Part shown: one piece after another, positions 1 through 6,084 of the stretch
Position numbering within the stretch: the stretch's first letter is position 1
Layout: every line of letters begins with the position of its first letter
Assembly: GCA_011042035.1 (NCBI GenBank)
Contig: DQZA01000194.1
Coordinates: 1 to 7,076, forward strand
Reading direction: 5' to 3'
Source of the DNA: Desulfobacteraceae bacterium
Lineage (GTDB): Bacteria; Desulfobacterota; DSM-4660; Desulfatiglandales; Desulfatiglandaceae
DNA: 7,076 nt
Made by a program: the position numbers and the translations under genes
The notes under the pieces: model-generated
The model's input: the letters and a program-made list of their open reading frames with translations, nothing else
What the model was told of the DNA's origin: nothing
Database searches by the model: none

Positions 1-1404
1 CTGCATCTTCTCTGCTGACCCGGGCATTACCGGCCAAACCAATACGGATATTATTTTCAGTGTCTCGATTATGTGATGCAAGACTGAATCCAACCTCTTG
101 CGGTCAGACTTTGCCAGGACCCAAGGTGCCGTTGTGTCTATGTACTTGTTCACCTTTCCTATGAGCTCCCACACGGAAATGAGGCCCTTGTGAAACGCCA
201 TTTCGGTCATGTAAGCCTCATATCTATCAATGGTGTCCAGGGCGATCTGCTTAAGCTCCTCATCCTCGGGTTCAGGATCCACCTTTTCAGGCACCTCCCC
301 GCCAAGGTATTTCTGCACCATGGTCATACTTCTTTGGAGCAGGTTGCCCAGGTCATTAGCCAGGTCAGAATTTATCCTCCCCACAAGTGCCTCTTCACTA
401 AATTCTGAATCCAGCCCGAACACCATCTCCCTAAGCAGAAAGTATCTAAATGCGTCGAGCCCATAGATGCCAACAAGGTCCAGTGGTCGAACCACATTGC
501 CCAGGCTCTTTGACATTTTGCCCTCATTTATGTTCCAGTAACCGTGCACATTGAGGTGCTGGTATGGTTCAATGCCGGCAGACTTGAGCATGCAAGGCCA
601 GTAAATGCCATGGGGCTTGAGGATATCCTTTGCAACCAAGTGCTCAGCATAGGGCCAAAACTTCTCAAACAGTTCTCCATCGGGAAAACCAATGCCTGAC
701 ACGTAGTTTATCAATGCATCAAACCACACATAGGTCACGTAATTATCATCAAACGGAAGAGGAATGCCCCAATCAAGCCTTGCCTTGGGCCTTGAAATGC
801 AGAGGTCTTCGAGGGGGTCGCTCAAAAAAGACAGAACCTCGTTCTTGTAACGCTCGGGCCGGATAAATTCGGGATTCTTGTTGATATGATCAATAAGCCA
901 GTCCTGGTACTTGCTCATCTTGAAAAAATAGTTGGCCTCCTTGATCACCTGTGGCTCTGTTTGGTGATCTGGGCACTTTCCGTCCACCAACTCTCTTTCA
1001 GTATAAAAGCGCTCACATCCAAAGCAATAAAGGCCCTCGTACTCGCTAAAATAAATGTCTCCATTTTCATTTACCAGCTCAAGAATGAGTTGCACTACCC
1101 TCTTGTGCTGCGGATCAGTGGTACGGATGAAATGATCATTTATTATATTGAGCTTGGGCCATAGTTCACGAAAAAGGGAACTAATTCGGTCAACGTAGGC
1201 CTGGGGAGTCTCCCCTGCCTCCTTGGCCGCAGCTACTATCTTGTCACCATGCTCGTCCGTGCCAGTGAGAAAAAAGGTATCGTAGCCCCTGAGCATGTAG
1301 AACCGCTTCAAAACATCAGCAACGATAGTGGTGTATGCGTGGCCAATATGAGGTGCCGCATTTACATAATAAATAGGTGTAGTAACATAAAATCTCTTTG
1401 CCAA
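1..1404 (-). CDS. metG: Methionyl-tRNA synthetase, partial (C-terminus beyond left edge)
   Basis: Cytoplasmic class I aminoacyl-tRNA synthetase that charges tRNA-Met with methionine using ATP. I translated 468 codons that stay open to the left edge. The Rossmann signature HIGH is at residues 19-22 (in APHIGHAY) and KMSKS at 296-300 (bases 505-519). A single zinc knuckle is visible as C127-x2-C130 and C144-x2-H147. Further family blocks are FLTGTDEHG (45-53), WFDALINY (227-234) and the helical anticodon-binding domain, including NKYIDTTAPW and, near the edge, WPVMPGSAEKM. The start is TTG at 1404: it gives the usual family N-terminus (MAKRFYVTTPIYYVNAAPHIGH), AAGGAG lies about 10 nt upstream, and there is no in-frame ATG before residue 37. 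It begins one base after the ricT stop, so translational coupling is likely. Any C-terminal tRNA-binding (OB-fold) domain would lie outside the window. Identity is very secure. Confidence 0.97.
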   Translation of the reverse strand, partial: MAKRFYVTTPIYYVNAAPHIGHAYTTIVADVLKRFYMLRGYDTFFLTGTDEHGDKIVAAAKEAGETPQAYVDRISSLFRELWPKLNIINDHFIRTTDPQHKRVVQLILELVNENGDIYFSEYEGLYCFGCERFYTERELVDGKCPDHQTEPQVIKEANYFFKMSKYQDWLIDHINKNPEFIRPERYKNEVLSFLSDPLEDLCISRPKARLDWGIPLPFDDNYVTYVWFDALINYVSGIGFPDGELFEKFWPYAEHLVAKDILKPHGIYWPCMLKSAGIEPYQHLNVHGYWNINEGKMSKSLGNVVRPLDLVGIYGLDAFRYFLLREMVFGLDSEFSEEALVGRINSDLANDLGNLLQRSMTMVQKYLGGEVPEKVDPEPEDEELKQIALDTIDRYEAYMTEMAFHKGLISVWELIGKVNKYIDTTAPWVLAKSDRKRLDSVLHHIIETLKIISVLVWPVMPGSAEKMQ

Positions 1405-1405
1405 C

Positions 1406-2230
1406 TTACCGCTTCTCCTTTTCCCTCTTATTGTCTACCTGATCAATTTCGGTGAGATCCACCTCTGCCTCAGCCCCGGATTCGAGTAGGACCGTAACGC
1501 TTTTCTTCAATGCATTCTGACGGACAACTTTTCCTTCCCCGTATCTGGTGTGTATGCGTCTGCCCACCTTGGGCATTTCTTTCTTGGCCTTTCTGTAAAA
1601 ATCCTCTTCAAATGCGAGGCAACACATGAGCCTACCGCACATTCCAGAGATCTTGCTTGGATTGAGAGAGAGGTTTTGCTCTTTCGCCATCTTAATGGTA
1701 ACAGGCTCAAACGACTGAATGAAGGTAGAGCAACACAGCGGCCTCCCGCACGCACCCAATCCGCCCACCATCTTGGCCTGGTGCCTTACCCCAATCTGAC
1801 GCATCTCGATCCTGGTGCGAAATTTCTTCACAAGGTCTTTGACCAGTTCTCTGAAATCAACCCTTCCGTCAGCAGTAAAGTAGACTACTATCTTGCTACC
1901 GTCGAAACGTCTTTCTACCCCCACAAGGCTCATGGGGATTCCCCTCTCTTTTACCCTCTGGTAACAATATTGATACACTTCTTGCTCTATCCTGATCCCT
2001 TCTTCATACCGCCGCACCTCGTCTTCAGTGGCAAGCCGGAAGATCTTCTTTAGGGGGCGGTTTGAATCCCTGGCATTGCGGTTTTGGGGATCAGTACATA
2101 CGCATCCAATGGCCGGACCCTCCTCAGTGATAACCATAACCTTGTCGCCTTTCTTGAGGACGAAGTGGCCCGAATCAAAGTCATATACCTTGCCGTTATT
2201 TCTGAATTTAACGCCTACTACCTTGTTCAC
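1406..2230 (-). CDS. ricT: RicT/YaaT family PSP1-domain iron-sulfur regulatory protein
   Basis: PSP1 C-terminal-domain protein of the RicT (YaaT) family, 274 aa, the family's usual size. Its hallmark is a pair of Cys-rich motifs: GACGRPLCC (Cys 161, 166, 167) and GMCGRLMCC (Cys 198, 203, 204). The PSP1 region spans roughly residues 58-145, with a KOW-like basic segment near 221-265 and a highly charged tail (NKREKEKR). In Bacillus subtilis, RicT works with RicA and RicF as an Fe-S complex that promotes RNase Y-dependent mRNA maturation. No RicA or RicF partner is in this window, so the role here is unknown. The start is GTG at 2230; an in-frame stop (TAG) lies four codons upstream, so no other upstream start exists. 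The ribosome-binding site is weak (TTGGGA). It sits between holB and metG, as in many bacteria where PSP1 genes accompany holB/tmk. Identity is secure; function is inferred from family. Confidence 0.93.
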   Translation of the reverse strand: MNKVVGVKFRNNGKVYDFDSGHFVLKKGDKVMVITEEGPAIGCVCTDPQNRNARDSNRPLKKIFRLATEDEVRRYEEGIRIEQEVYQYCYQRVKERGIPMSLVGVERRFDGSKIVVYFTADGRVDFRELVKDLVKKFRTRIEMRQIGVRHQAKMVGGLGACGRPLCCSTFIQSFEPVTIKMAKEQNLSLNPSKISGMCGRLMCCLAFEEDFYRKAKKEMPKVGRRIHTRYGEGKVVRQNALKKSVTVLLESGAEAEVDLTEIDQVDNKREKEKR

Positions 2231-2253
2231 TTCCCAAACCTAGAAATAAACTT

Positions 2254-2273
2254 CCCCGCCGCAAGCAGCGGGG
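2254..2273 (-). promoter_or_regulatory. Hairpin 24 nt upstream of ricT start
   Basis: On the minus strand, CCCCGC (2273-2268), an 8-nt loop and GCGGGG (2259-2254) are followed by the moderately T-rich stretch AAGTTTATTTCT and then the ricT GTG. The 6-bp GC stem could be an mRNA stability or attenuation element. The T tract is broken, so I do not call it a rho-independent terminator. Confidence 0.35.
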
Positions 2274-2390
2274 GTATCAATCGGAAACCATCTTAACCGC
2301 CCCAAGGGGCGGATTAAACCCTCGTCCGCCTCTGGCGGATTAAAACCAGAATGCCAGAGTCCTAGAATTTTCCTTTCCCATCCCTCACTG

Positions 2391-2478
2391 TTACAACATT
2401 CAATCCCGCCAAAACGATGGCGGGCAGGCCCGCCTGCGTCGGGCAGGCCCGCCTGCGTCGGGCAGGCATTCCAACATT
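2391..2478. repeat. Direct repeats flanking the GC-rich palindromic block (possible miniature element)
   Basis: TTACAACATT at 2391-2400 and TTCCAACATT at 2469-2478 are direct repeats matching at 9 of 10 positions. They exactly bracket the 68-bp palindromic GC-rich block at 2401-2468. This layout could be a target-site duplication around a small non-coding insertion, or simply part of a larger dispersed repeat unit. There is no transposase and no long terminal inverted repeat, so the mobile interpretation is tentative. Confidence 0.4.
2422..2467. repeat. Self-complementary 19-bp tandem repeat, 2.4 copies
   Basis: The unit GGGCAGGCCCGCCTGCGTC occurs at 2422-2440 and 2441-2459 without mismatch, followed by eight bases of a third copy (2460-2467). 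Each unit contains the inverted repeat GCAGGC/GCCTGC, and the same arms also pair across unit boundaries with a 5-nt loop (2432-2437 with 2443-2448), so several alternative hairpins exist. The array adjoins the CCCGCC/GGCGGG hairpin at 2405-2424. It is much richer in GC than the genes around it. Confidence 0.85.
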
Positions 2479-2484
2479 GCACCA

Positions 2485-3540
2485 TTAACTCGTGTCCATC
2501 CTGGTTGCCAGCTCCCTCAATCTCAGCATAGTCTTTTCAAGGACCAAGGCCTTGTTTCTCCTCATCCGGATATCCCTCTGTGCCTGGTCCAGTACAAGCA
2601 AAGATTCATATAGTTGTAACAGTTTAAATTTTCTAACAAATTTTTTCAACTCCTCCATAAGGTCTGCATTTACCACCAGGGTCTCAGCCCCTTCTTTTTT
2701 CAACAGTAGCAAATCTCGATACCATATCGCCAGTACACCGAGCAAGTCCAAAAGACCCCCTATTTCATATTTGGACCCCTGTGCGGCGCTAGTGCTTTTC
2801 TCCCCGGAAAGCTCGAGGGCGATCTCAAGGGCCTCGGTTGCGGTCATGCTCGGGATCTCCATAGCCCTCTTTAGCCATTTCTCCCTTCGCTCCAGAAAGT
2901 CACCTTCCGCCATGGCAATAGCCTTGCCGAGGCTGCCCTCGGCGAGTCTTGCTAAAACGGTGGCAGTTTCCCTGCGGATTCCCATTTCATTAACCAGGTA
3001 ACCGGCAATTGTTTCCACCGCCAGGGGGGCAAATCGCACCTTTTGGCACCTTGAAACAATGGTAGGCAGCAAATTCGCAGGCTCCACTGCATTTAATATG
3101 AGCAGGTTACTATTCGGGGGCTCCTCAAGGGTCTTAAGGAAGGCATTGGCTGCCTCTTCGGTCATGGTATCGGCCTGGTCCAGTATAATTACCCGGTGGC
3201 CTCCAGCCATCGGGGCAAATCGCATGGAATCCTGGGCCTCCCTGATTTGGTCAATCTTGATGACATCTCCCTCAGGGCGAATCACAAAAAGTTCTGGGAA
3301 ATGCCCATTCATAATTTGTCTGCAAGAACTACACTCTCCACATGCCTCGGCACCCTTCCTTTCCCTACAGTTAAGTGATGCCGCTATGGCAATCCCCAGG
3401 GAGGTCTTTCCCACTCCAGCAATCCCGGTGAAAAGATACGCGTGGGGTACCCTCCTATTCAAAATGGCCTTCCCAACAATCCTTTTGGCCTTTTCCTGGC
3501 CTACTATGCGGGAAAATTGTACTGTTTGCCGCTCGCTCAC
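2485..3540 (-). CDS. holB: DNA polymerase III, delta' subunit (clamp loader)
   Basis: AAA+ clamp-loader subunit that, with delta and tau/gamma, opens the beta sliding clamp and loads it on primed DNA. At 351 aa it is typical in size. In order: N-terminal VGQEKAKR box; Walker A GIAGVGKT (39-46); zinc-binding cysteines C58, C67, C70 and C73; Walker B-like VIILDQAD (117-124); the conserved NAFLKTLEEPP (132-142); a sensor-1-type segment LLILNAVEPANLLPT; and the SRC arginine-finger motif (163-165). The C-terminal part (about 220-351) is the helical oligomerisation region, where similarity is expected to be low. The start is GTG at 3540, whose GTGA overlaps the tmk TGA stop; GGGGGA lies about 6 nt upstream. 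The P-loop looks intact, unlike E. coli delta'. DnaX (tau/gamma) was considered, but the length, the absent DnaX C-terminal domains and the position after tmk favour delta'. Confidence 0.93.
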   Translation of the reverse strand: MSERQTVQFSRIVGQEKAKRIVGKAILNRRVPHAYLFTGIAGVGKTSLGIAIAASLNCRERKGAEACGECSSCRQIMNGHFPELFVIRPEGDVIKIDQIREAQDSMRFAPMAGGHRVIILDQADTMTEEAANAFLKTLEEPPNSNLLILNAVEPANLLPTIVSRCQKVRFAPLAVETIAGYLVNEMGIRRETATVLARLAEGSLGKAIAMAEGDFLERREKWLKRAMEIPSMTATEALEIALELSGEKSTSAAQGSKYEIGGLLDLLGVLAIWYRDLLLLKKEGAETLVVNADLMEELKKFVRKFKLLQLYESLLVLDQAQRDIRMRRNKALVLEKTMLRLRELATRMDTS

Positions 3541-4175
3541 GGATTTTCCCCCAGCAAAACTTCTACAATCCCGAGGATTTCCCTGGCCAATTCGTCTTGG
3601 TCCCTGGTGCCATCCAAAACCACAAACCTGTCTGGTTCGCGTTTTGCCAAGCTCATGTAACCATTCCGCACCTCTTGATGAAACTCCAGGGTCTCTGCCT
3701 CGAATCTCCCCTCGCCTTGCCTTTCAGCCTTCATATTCCTGTCAAGGGCCCTGGTCAGGCCCAACTCTACGGGACAATCCAAGAGGAAAGTCTTGTCAGG
3801 CCTGATCATGTTAGAAGCGTAACTGTTTAGTTTTTGAATAAAGTCCAGGTCTATACCCCTTCCATGTCCCTGGTAGGCAACCGTGGCATCGCTGAATCTA
3901 TCACAAATTACCATGGTGCCTTTCTCAATGGCGGGGACAATCACTTCACAAACGTGCTGGGCCCTGTCAGCCTCGAGGAGTAACAGTTCAGCGGCAGCGC
4001 AAAGTTCGGTGTTGGAAGTGGACATTAGTATCTTCCTGATTTTTTGGCCGATCCTGGTTCCCCCCGGCTCCCGGGTAAGCACTGTATCAATACCCCGCGC
4101 CTTCATGGCCTCAAAAAGCAGGCGAGCCTGGGTGGATTTTCCGCATCCTTCTATGCCTTCAAAGGTAATGAACAT
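3537..4175 (-). CDS. tmk: Thymidylate kinase (dTMP kinase)
   Basis: Phosphorylates dTMP to dTDP with ATP, the last specific step towards dTTP; cytoplasmic. Visible motifs, counted from the chosen ATG, are P-loop FEGIEGCGKST (5-15), TREPGGT (34-40), the DRF signature (92-94) followed by SDATVAYQGHGRG, and a LID segment with arginines (ERQGEGRFE, 151-159). The P-loop has Cys, not Arg, before GKS, while the LID carries Arg, as in the E. coli-type (type II) enzymes. Length is 212 aa, as usual for the family. I chose the ATG at 4175 because the family starts with a short MFITFEG-type strand, and GGTGG lies 5 nt upstream. In-frame TTG (4187) and GTG (4184) would add three or four residues, and AAGGA upstream could serve them. 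First gene of the leftward operon; its stop overlaps the holB start by 4 nt. Confidence 0.96.
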   Translation of the reverse strand: MFITFEGIEGCGKSTQARLLFEAMKARGIDTVLTREPGGTRIGQKIRKILMSTSNTELCAAAELLLLEADRAQHVCEVIVPAIEKGTMVICDRFSDATVAYQGHGRGIDLDFIQKLNSYASNMIRPDKTFLLDCPVELGLTRALDRNMKAERQGEGRFEAETLEFHQEVRNGYMSLAKREPDRFVVLDGTRDQDELAREILGIVEVLLGENP

Positions 4176-4278
4176 GGGACCCACCAATTCCTTTAAGCTT
4201 GACGGTTATAAGTCACATCTCAGTGTTGATGATCTCGTAAAAAGCCACTACTTTTGGCATTCCCGCGCCCTAATGCAT

Positions 4279-4350
4279 TCAGCCTATTGCCTTTTGCGCT
4301 CGCAGTATAGAGTATTAGGGTCGCAATATCAAGGAGGCTTAATAGGCTGA
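4279..4350. promoter_or_regulatory. 10-bp inverted repeat bracketing the tmk operon promoter
   Basis: TCAGCCTATT (4279-4288) and AATAGGCTGA (4341-4350) are perfect inverted copies separated by 52 bp, about 62 bp centre to centre, close to six helical turns. One arm lies 8 bp upstream of the -35 box of the leftward promoter; the other falls just after the predicted transcription start. Weaker inner pairing exists (GCCT 4289-4292 with AGGC 4335-4338; TTGCG 4294-4298 with CGCAA 4322-4326). Paired operator half-sites for a looping repressor and the ends of a tiny cruciform element both fit. Chance cannot be excluded from one sequence. Confidence 0.4.
4304..4332 (-). promoter_or_regulatory. Sigma70-type promoter for tmk-holB-ricT-metG
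   Basis: Reading the minus strand, TTGATA (4332-4327) is followed by a 17-nt spacer (4326-4310) and TATACT (4309-4304). Each hexamer matches the consensus at 5 of 6 positions and the spacing is ideal. Transcription would start near 4297, giving a leader of roughly 120 nt before the tmk ATG. It lies in the only sizeable gap upstream of the operon and points in the right direction. Confidence 0.65.
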
Positions 4351-4414
4351 CCGGCACCCAGTCAATGATCAACTCTTTTTATCCTCATCAAAAATCAAAA
4401 AAATATTTTTTTGC

Positions 4415-4442
4415 TTGACAAAGGGAAAAAAGTAACTAACAT
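4415..4442 (+). promoter_or_regulatory. Candidate sigma70 promoter for the DksA-like gene
   Basis: A perfect -35 box TTGACA (4415-4420) is followed after 16 nt by TAACAT (4437-4442), a 4 of 6 match to the -10 consensus. An A/T-rich stretch just upstream (about 4388-4412) could act as an UP element. Transcription would start near 4449 and leave a leader of about 220 nt before the ATG at 4671. The -10 is weak, so this is only a candidate. Confidence 0.4.
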
Positions 4443-4670
4443 CCATATGCTCTTAGTCCATACTGAGGATGAATATCATGCCCATTGCACAGCTTATCTA
4501 GACAGGATCTCCGTCAGCGTTATCCTATTCGGTTTACTGAAATACCCCTTAAAGATAAGCAGCAGGAAAGACGATTTAGATTCTGCAGATTTCGGCTCTG
4601 CTAGAGTTTCGTTAGCATTTGGGTCACAAACAGCACTGGGCATAAGCCCGTTGCTGAGGGAGGTGAGATA
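4443..4670 (+). other. Non-coding leader upstream of the DksA-like gene
   Basis: About 228 nt without a convincing gene. Small hairpins are visible: GCAGA/TCTGC (4585-4589/4597-4601, 7-nt loop) and GGGC-ATAA-GCCC (4638-4649). The latter lies about 10 nt upstream of the GGGAGGTGA ribosome-binding site. A frame open from 4411 to the TAA at 4669-4671 ends in a TAATG overlap with the next gene, but it lacks a ribosome-binding site and recognisable content. I recognise no riboswitch class. Confidence 0.4.
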
Positions 4671-5213
4671 ATGGAAAAGAATCGAAAGAGATTTCTTGAT
4701 CAGCTCAACAAGAAACGCAGGGAATTTGAGCAAGCCTTACAGAGACTTATGGAAAATCAGAAGGCATATAACGGGCACCTTTACGGTGACCAGTTTATGG
4801 ACGAATCTGACCATGCACAGCGAGAGATTTCTACTGCCAGTAACTATGGCCTGATAGAGAGAAAAACCAGGGAGTTGAAACAGATTGACCGACTTATCCA
4901 GAAGATAACACACGATGAGAATTTTGGAATTTGTGAAGAGTGTGGTGAGCCCATCCCTATCAAGAGGCTGTTGGCGGTGCCCGAGACGAGCCTTTGTGTC
5001 AATTGCCAGAGGGAATTGGAAAAAATGGATCAACTCAGGAGCCTGAGCGCTAGGAACAATATTGGCTATTCCACGAGCCTCAGCTCGGAGTGGGATCAGG
5101 ATACTGAATCAGAGGTAGGCTATTTTGAGGTTGTCGAAACCGAGGATCTAGAATTCCTGCCCTTTGTGGAGACTGATTTCTCAGATTCCGGCGAAGAAGT
5201 AAAAACCAAGTAG
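4671..5213 (+). CDS. DksA/TraR family zinc-finger protein with acidic C-terminal tail
   Basis: Predicted RNA polymerase secondary-channel regulator of the DksA/TraR family, 180 aa. Residues 1-80 are charged and helical, consistent with a coiled-coil hairpin whose tip would carry D44-E-S-D47-H-A49, matching the DxxDxA tip motif important in E. coli DksA. A C4 zinc finger follows: C88-x2-C91 and C109-x2-C112, with the family's GICEECGEPIPIKRL segment. The N-terminal arm is shorter than in E. coli DksA. Residues about 113-180 form an unusual tail: 15 of the last 41 residues are Asp or Glu. The start ATG at 4671 has a strong GGGAGGTGA site at good spacing. The tail could mimic nucleic acid or act as a protein-interaction arm, but this is speculation. 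It is followed by exported-protein genes 43 nt downstream. Family assignment is firm; whether it is the functional DksA of the cell or a paralogue is open. Confidence 0.88.
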   Translation: MEKNRKRFLDQLNKKRREFEQALQRLMENQKAYNGHLYGDQFMDESDHAQREISTASNYGLIERKTRELKQIDRLIQKITHDENFGICEECGEPIPIKRLLAVPETSLCVNCQRELEKMDQLRSLSARNNIGYSTSLSSEWDQDTESEVGYFEVVETEDLEFLPFVETDFSDSGEEVKTK

Positions 5214-5256
5214 GTCCGGGGCTGGGCGGAAATCTTAGTAATGCGGAGTAATTAAT

Positions 5257-6084
5257 TTGAATTCGAAAAGAAGATCTATTTATTGTGTAGTGATCTTGGT
5301 CACACTACTTTTTGTTCGAGCTTCGTTTATCAGCTTCGCTTCTGTGGGAAGCAACTTAGATGATAAACGCCCGTCTGTCTTAAAAGAGCGCATCGAATTT
5401 AAGGTCAAGTGGTCTTTTATACCACTAATTCACACTTACATGGAGGTGTACCGCACCACAACTGGGGACAGTGGCAGCCCCTATCGCCTTACACATCAAG
5501 CAGCCATGAATAGTTTCTGGAACGACCGGATGGAGTCCTTAATTAATCCTGACTCTTTGCTTCCATATTTAATGGAGACAACGATCAAAGACGGCGACAA
5601 GCGCTGGAAGGAAAAGGTGGTCTTCAACAGACAGAACCAAAAGGCCACCTTTATTCATTCGGACCGCAAGACTGGACAAACCATAGTGGAGCAGTACCCC
5701 ATCTCCCCGTTAAGCATGGACCCCCTTTCTGCCTTTTACAAACTGAGACATCGAGTTTCACCGTCAAACCCTACTGCCACATTTGACGGCCTGACTGGTA
5801 GCCGATGGTTCAGGATAGAGGGTAAACTGGTGAGAACAGAGACCGTAGATGTTCCGGCAGGATCGTTTGACACTTATAAAATAGAATGTACCCTCTCTTA
5901 CTGGCCCACCAAGAAAGAGGCGGAAAAGGAATTGAAAAAACAAGACAAAGATGAGATAAAGGCCTTTACATTATGGGTAACAAAGGACTCGCACCGCTAC
6001 CCTGTACAAATACGATACAGGCTCTCGGTAGGTAGCTTATGGGTCCGCGCTGTTTCTATCCAAGACTATGGCCTTTTCTCGTGA
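5257..6084 (+). CDS. DUF3108 family exported protein (Sec-type signal)
   Basis: Secreted or periplasmic protein of the uncharacterised DUF3108 family, 275 aa. The N-terminus shows KRR, a hydrophobic core (about 8-20, IYCVVILVTLLFV) and a likely signal peptidase I site near SFA-28, so a Sec signal peptide is likely. The mature part has the family layout: an opening strand IEFKVKWSFIPLIHTYMEVYR (46-66), then the VDVPAGSFDTYKIE block (197-210), a Lys/Glu-rich loop (219-236), and the closing LWVTKDSHRYPVQIRYRLSV (239-258). The start is TTG at 5257: GGAG lies 8 nt upstream and the next in-frame ATG is beyond the signal region. No catalytic residues are recognisable and the family has no agreed function; a beta-rich periplasmic role is presumed. 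It overlaps the next gene by 17 nt, so the two are probably co-translated. Confidence 0.82.
   Translation: MNSKRRSIYCVVILVTLLFVRASFISFASVGSNLDDKRPSVLKERIEFKVKWSFIPLIHTYMEVYRTTTGDSGSPYRLTHQAAMNSFWNDRMESLINPDSLLPYLMETTIKDGDKRWKEKVVFNRQNQKATFIHSDRKTGQTIVEQYPISPLSMDPLSAFYKLRHRVSPSNPTATFDGLTGSRWFRIEGKLVRTETVDVPAGSFDTYKIECTLSYWPTKKEAEKELKKQDKDEIKAFTLWVTKDSHRYPVQIRYRLSVGSLWVRAVSIQDYGLFS

Larger units (their letters stand above)
2231..2484. repeat. Palindrome-rich intergenic region between holB and ricT
   Basis: This 254-bp gap interrupts an otherwise tightly packed operon. It contains at least four hairpin-forming palindromes. CCCCGC pairs with GCGGGG (2254-2259/2268-2273). CCGCCCC pairs with GGGGCGG (2297-2303/2306-2312), with TTAA on both sides. 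TCCGCC pairs with GGCGGA (2325-2330/2334-2339). CCCGCC pairs with GGCGGG (2405-2410/2419-2424). The segment GGCGGATTAAA(A)CC occurs twice (2308-2320 and 2334-2347). CTCTGGC at 2330-2336 can also pair with GCCAGAG at 2353-2359, which competes with the third hairpin. An 81-codon reading frame crosses the gap but looks spurious. The region resembles dispersed REP-like intergenic repeats, or processing and attenuation structures in the operon mRNA. I cannot tell which from one copy. Confidence 0.75.

Noticed and set aside
1550..2053. 167-codon plus-strand frame antisense to ricT
   Set aside because: Shadow of ricT, whose cysteine motifs are certain; no ribosome-binding site or domain.
2297..2312. 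Rho-independent terminator after holB
   Set aside because: The stem is strong, but neither strand has a T tract directly after it, and ricT-metG downstream probably belong to the same transcript.
2422..2467. CRISPR array
   Set aside because: The repeat units are directly contiguous, without spacers, and no cas genes are present.
2240..2485. 81-codon minus-strand frame starting in a TAATG overlap with the holB stop
   Set aside because: It is made of palindromes and the 19-bp tandem repeat, has no ribosome-binding site or recognisable domain, and its composition follows the repeats rather than a protein.
3059..3805. Long plus-strand frame (248 codons) antisense to holB and tmk
   Set aside because: It lies wholly opposite two firmly identified genes and reads as the low-complexity, Ser/Pro-rich shadow typical of antisense frames.
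4232..4248. CTCGTAAAAAGCC as a remnant of a dispersed intergenic repeat
   Set aside because: It reminds me of TCGTAAAAAGTC-type repeats common in some deltaproteobacterial intergenic DNA, but there is only one short copy here and no paired arm.
4411..4671. 86-codon plus-strand frame ending in a TAATG overlap with the DksA-like gene
   Set aside because: Its TTG start lies in the candidate promoter, the internal ATG at 4447 has no ribosome-binding site, and the translation shows no family features.
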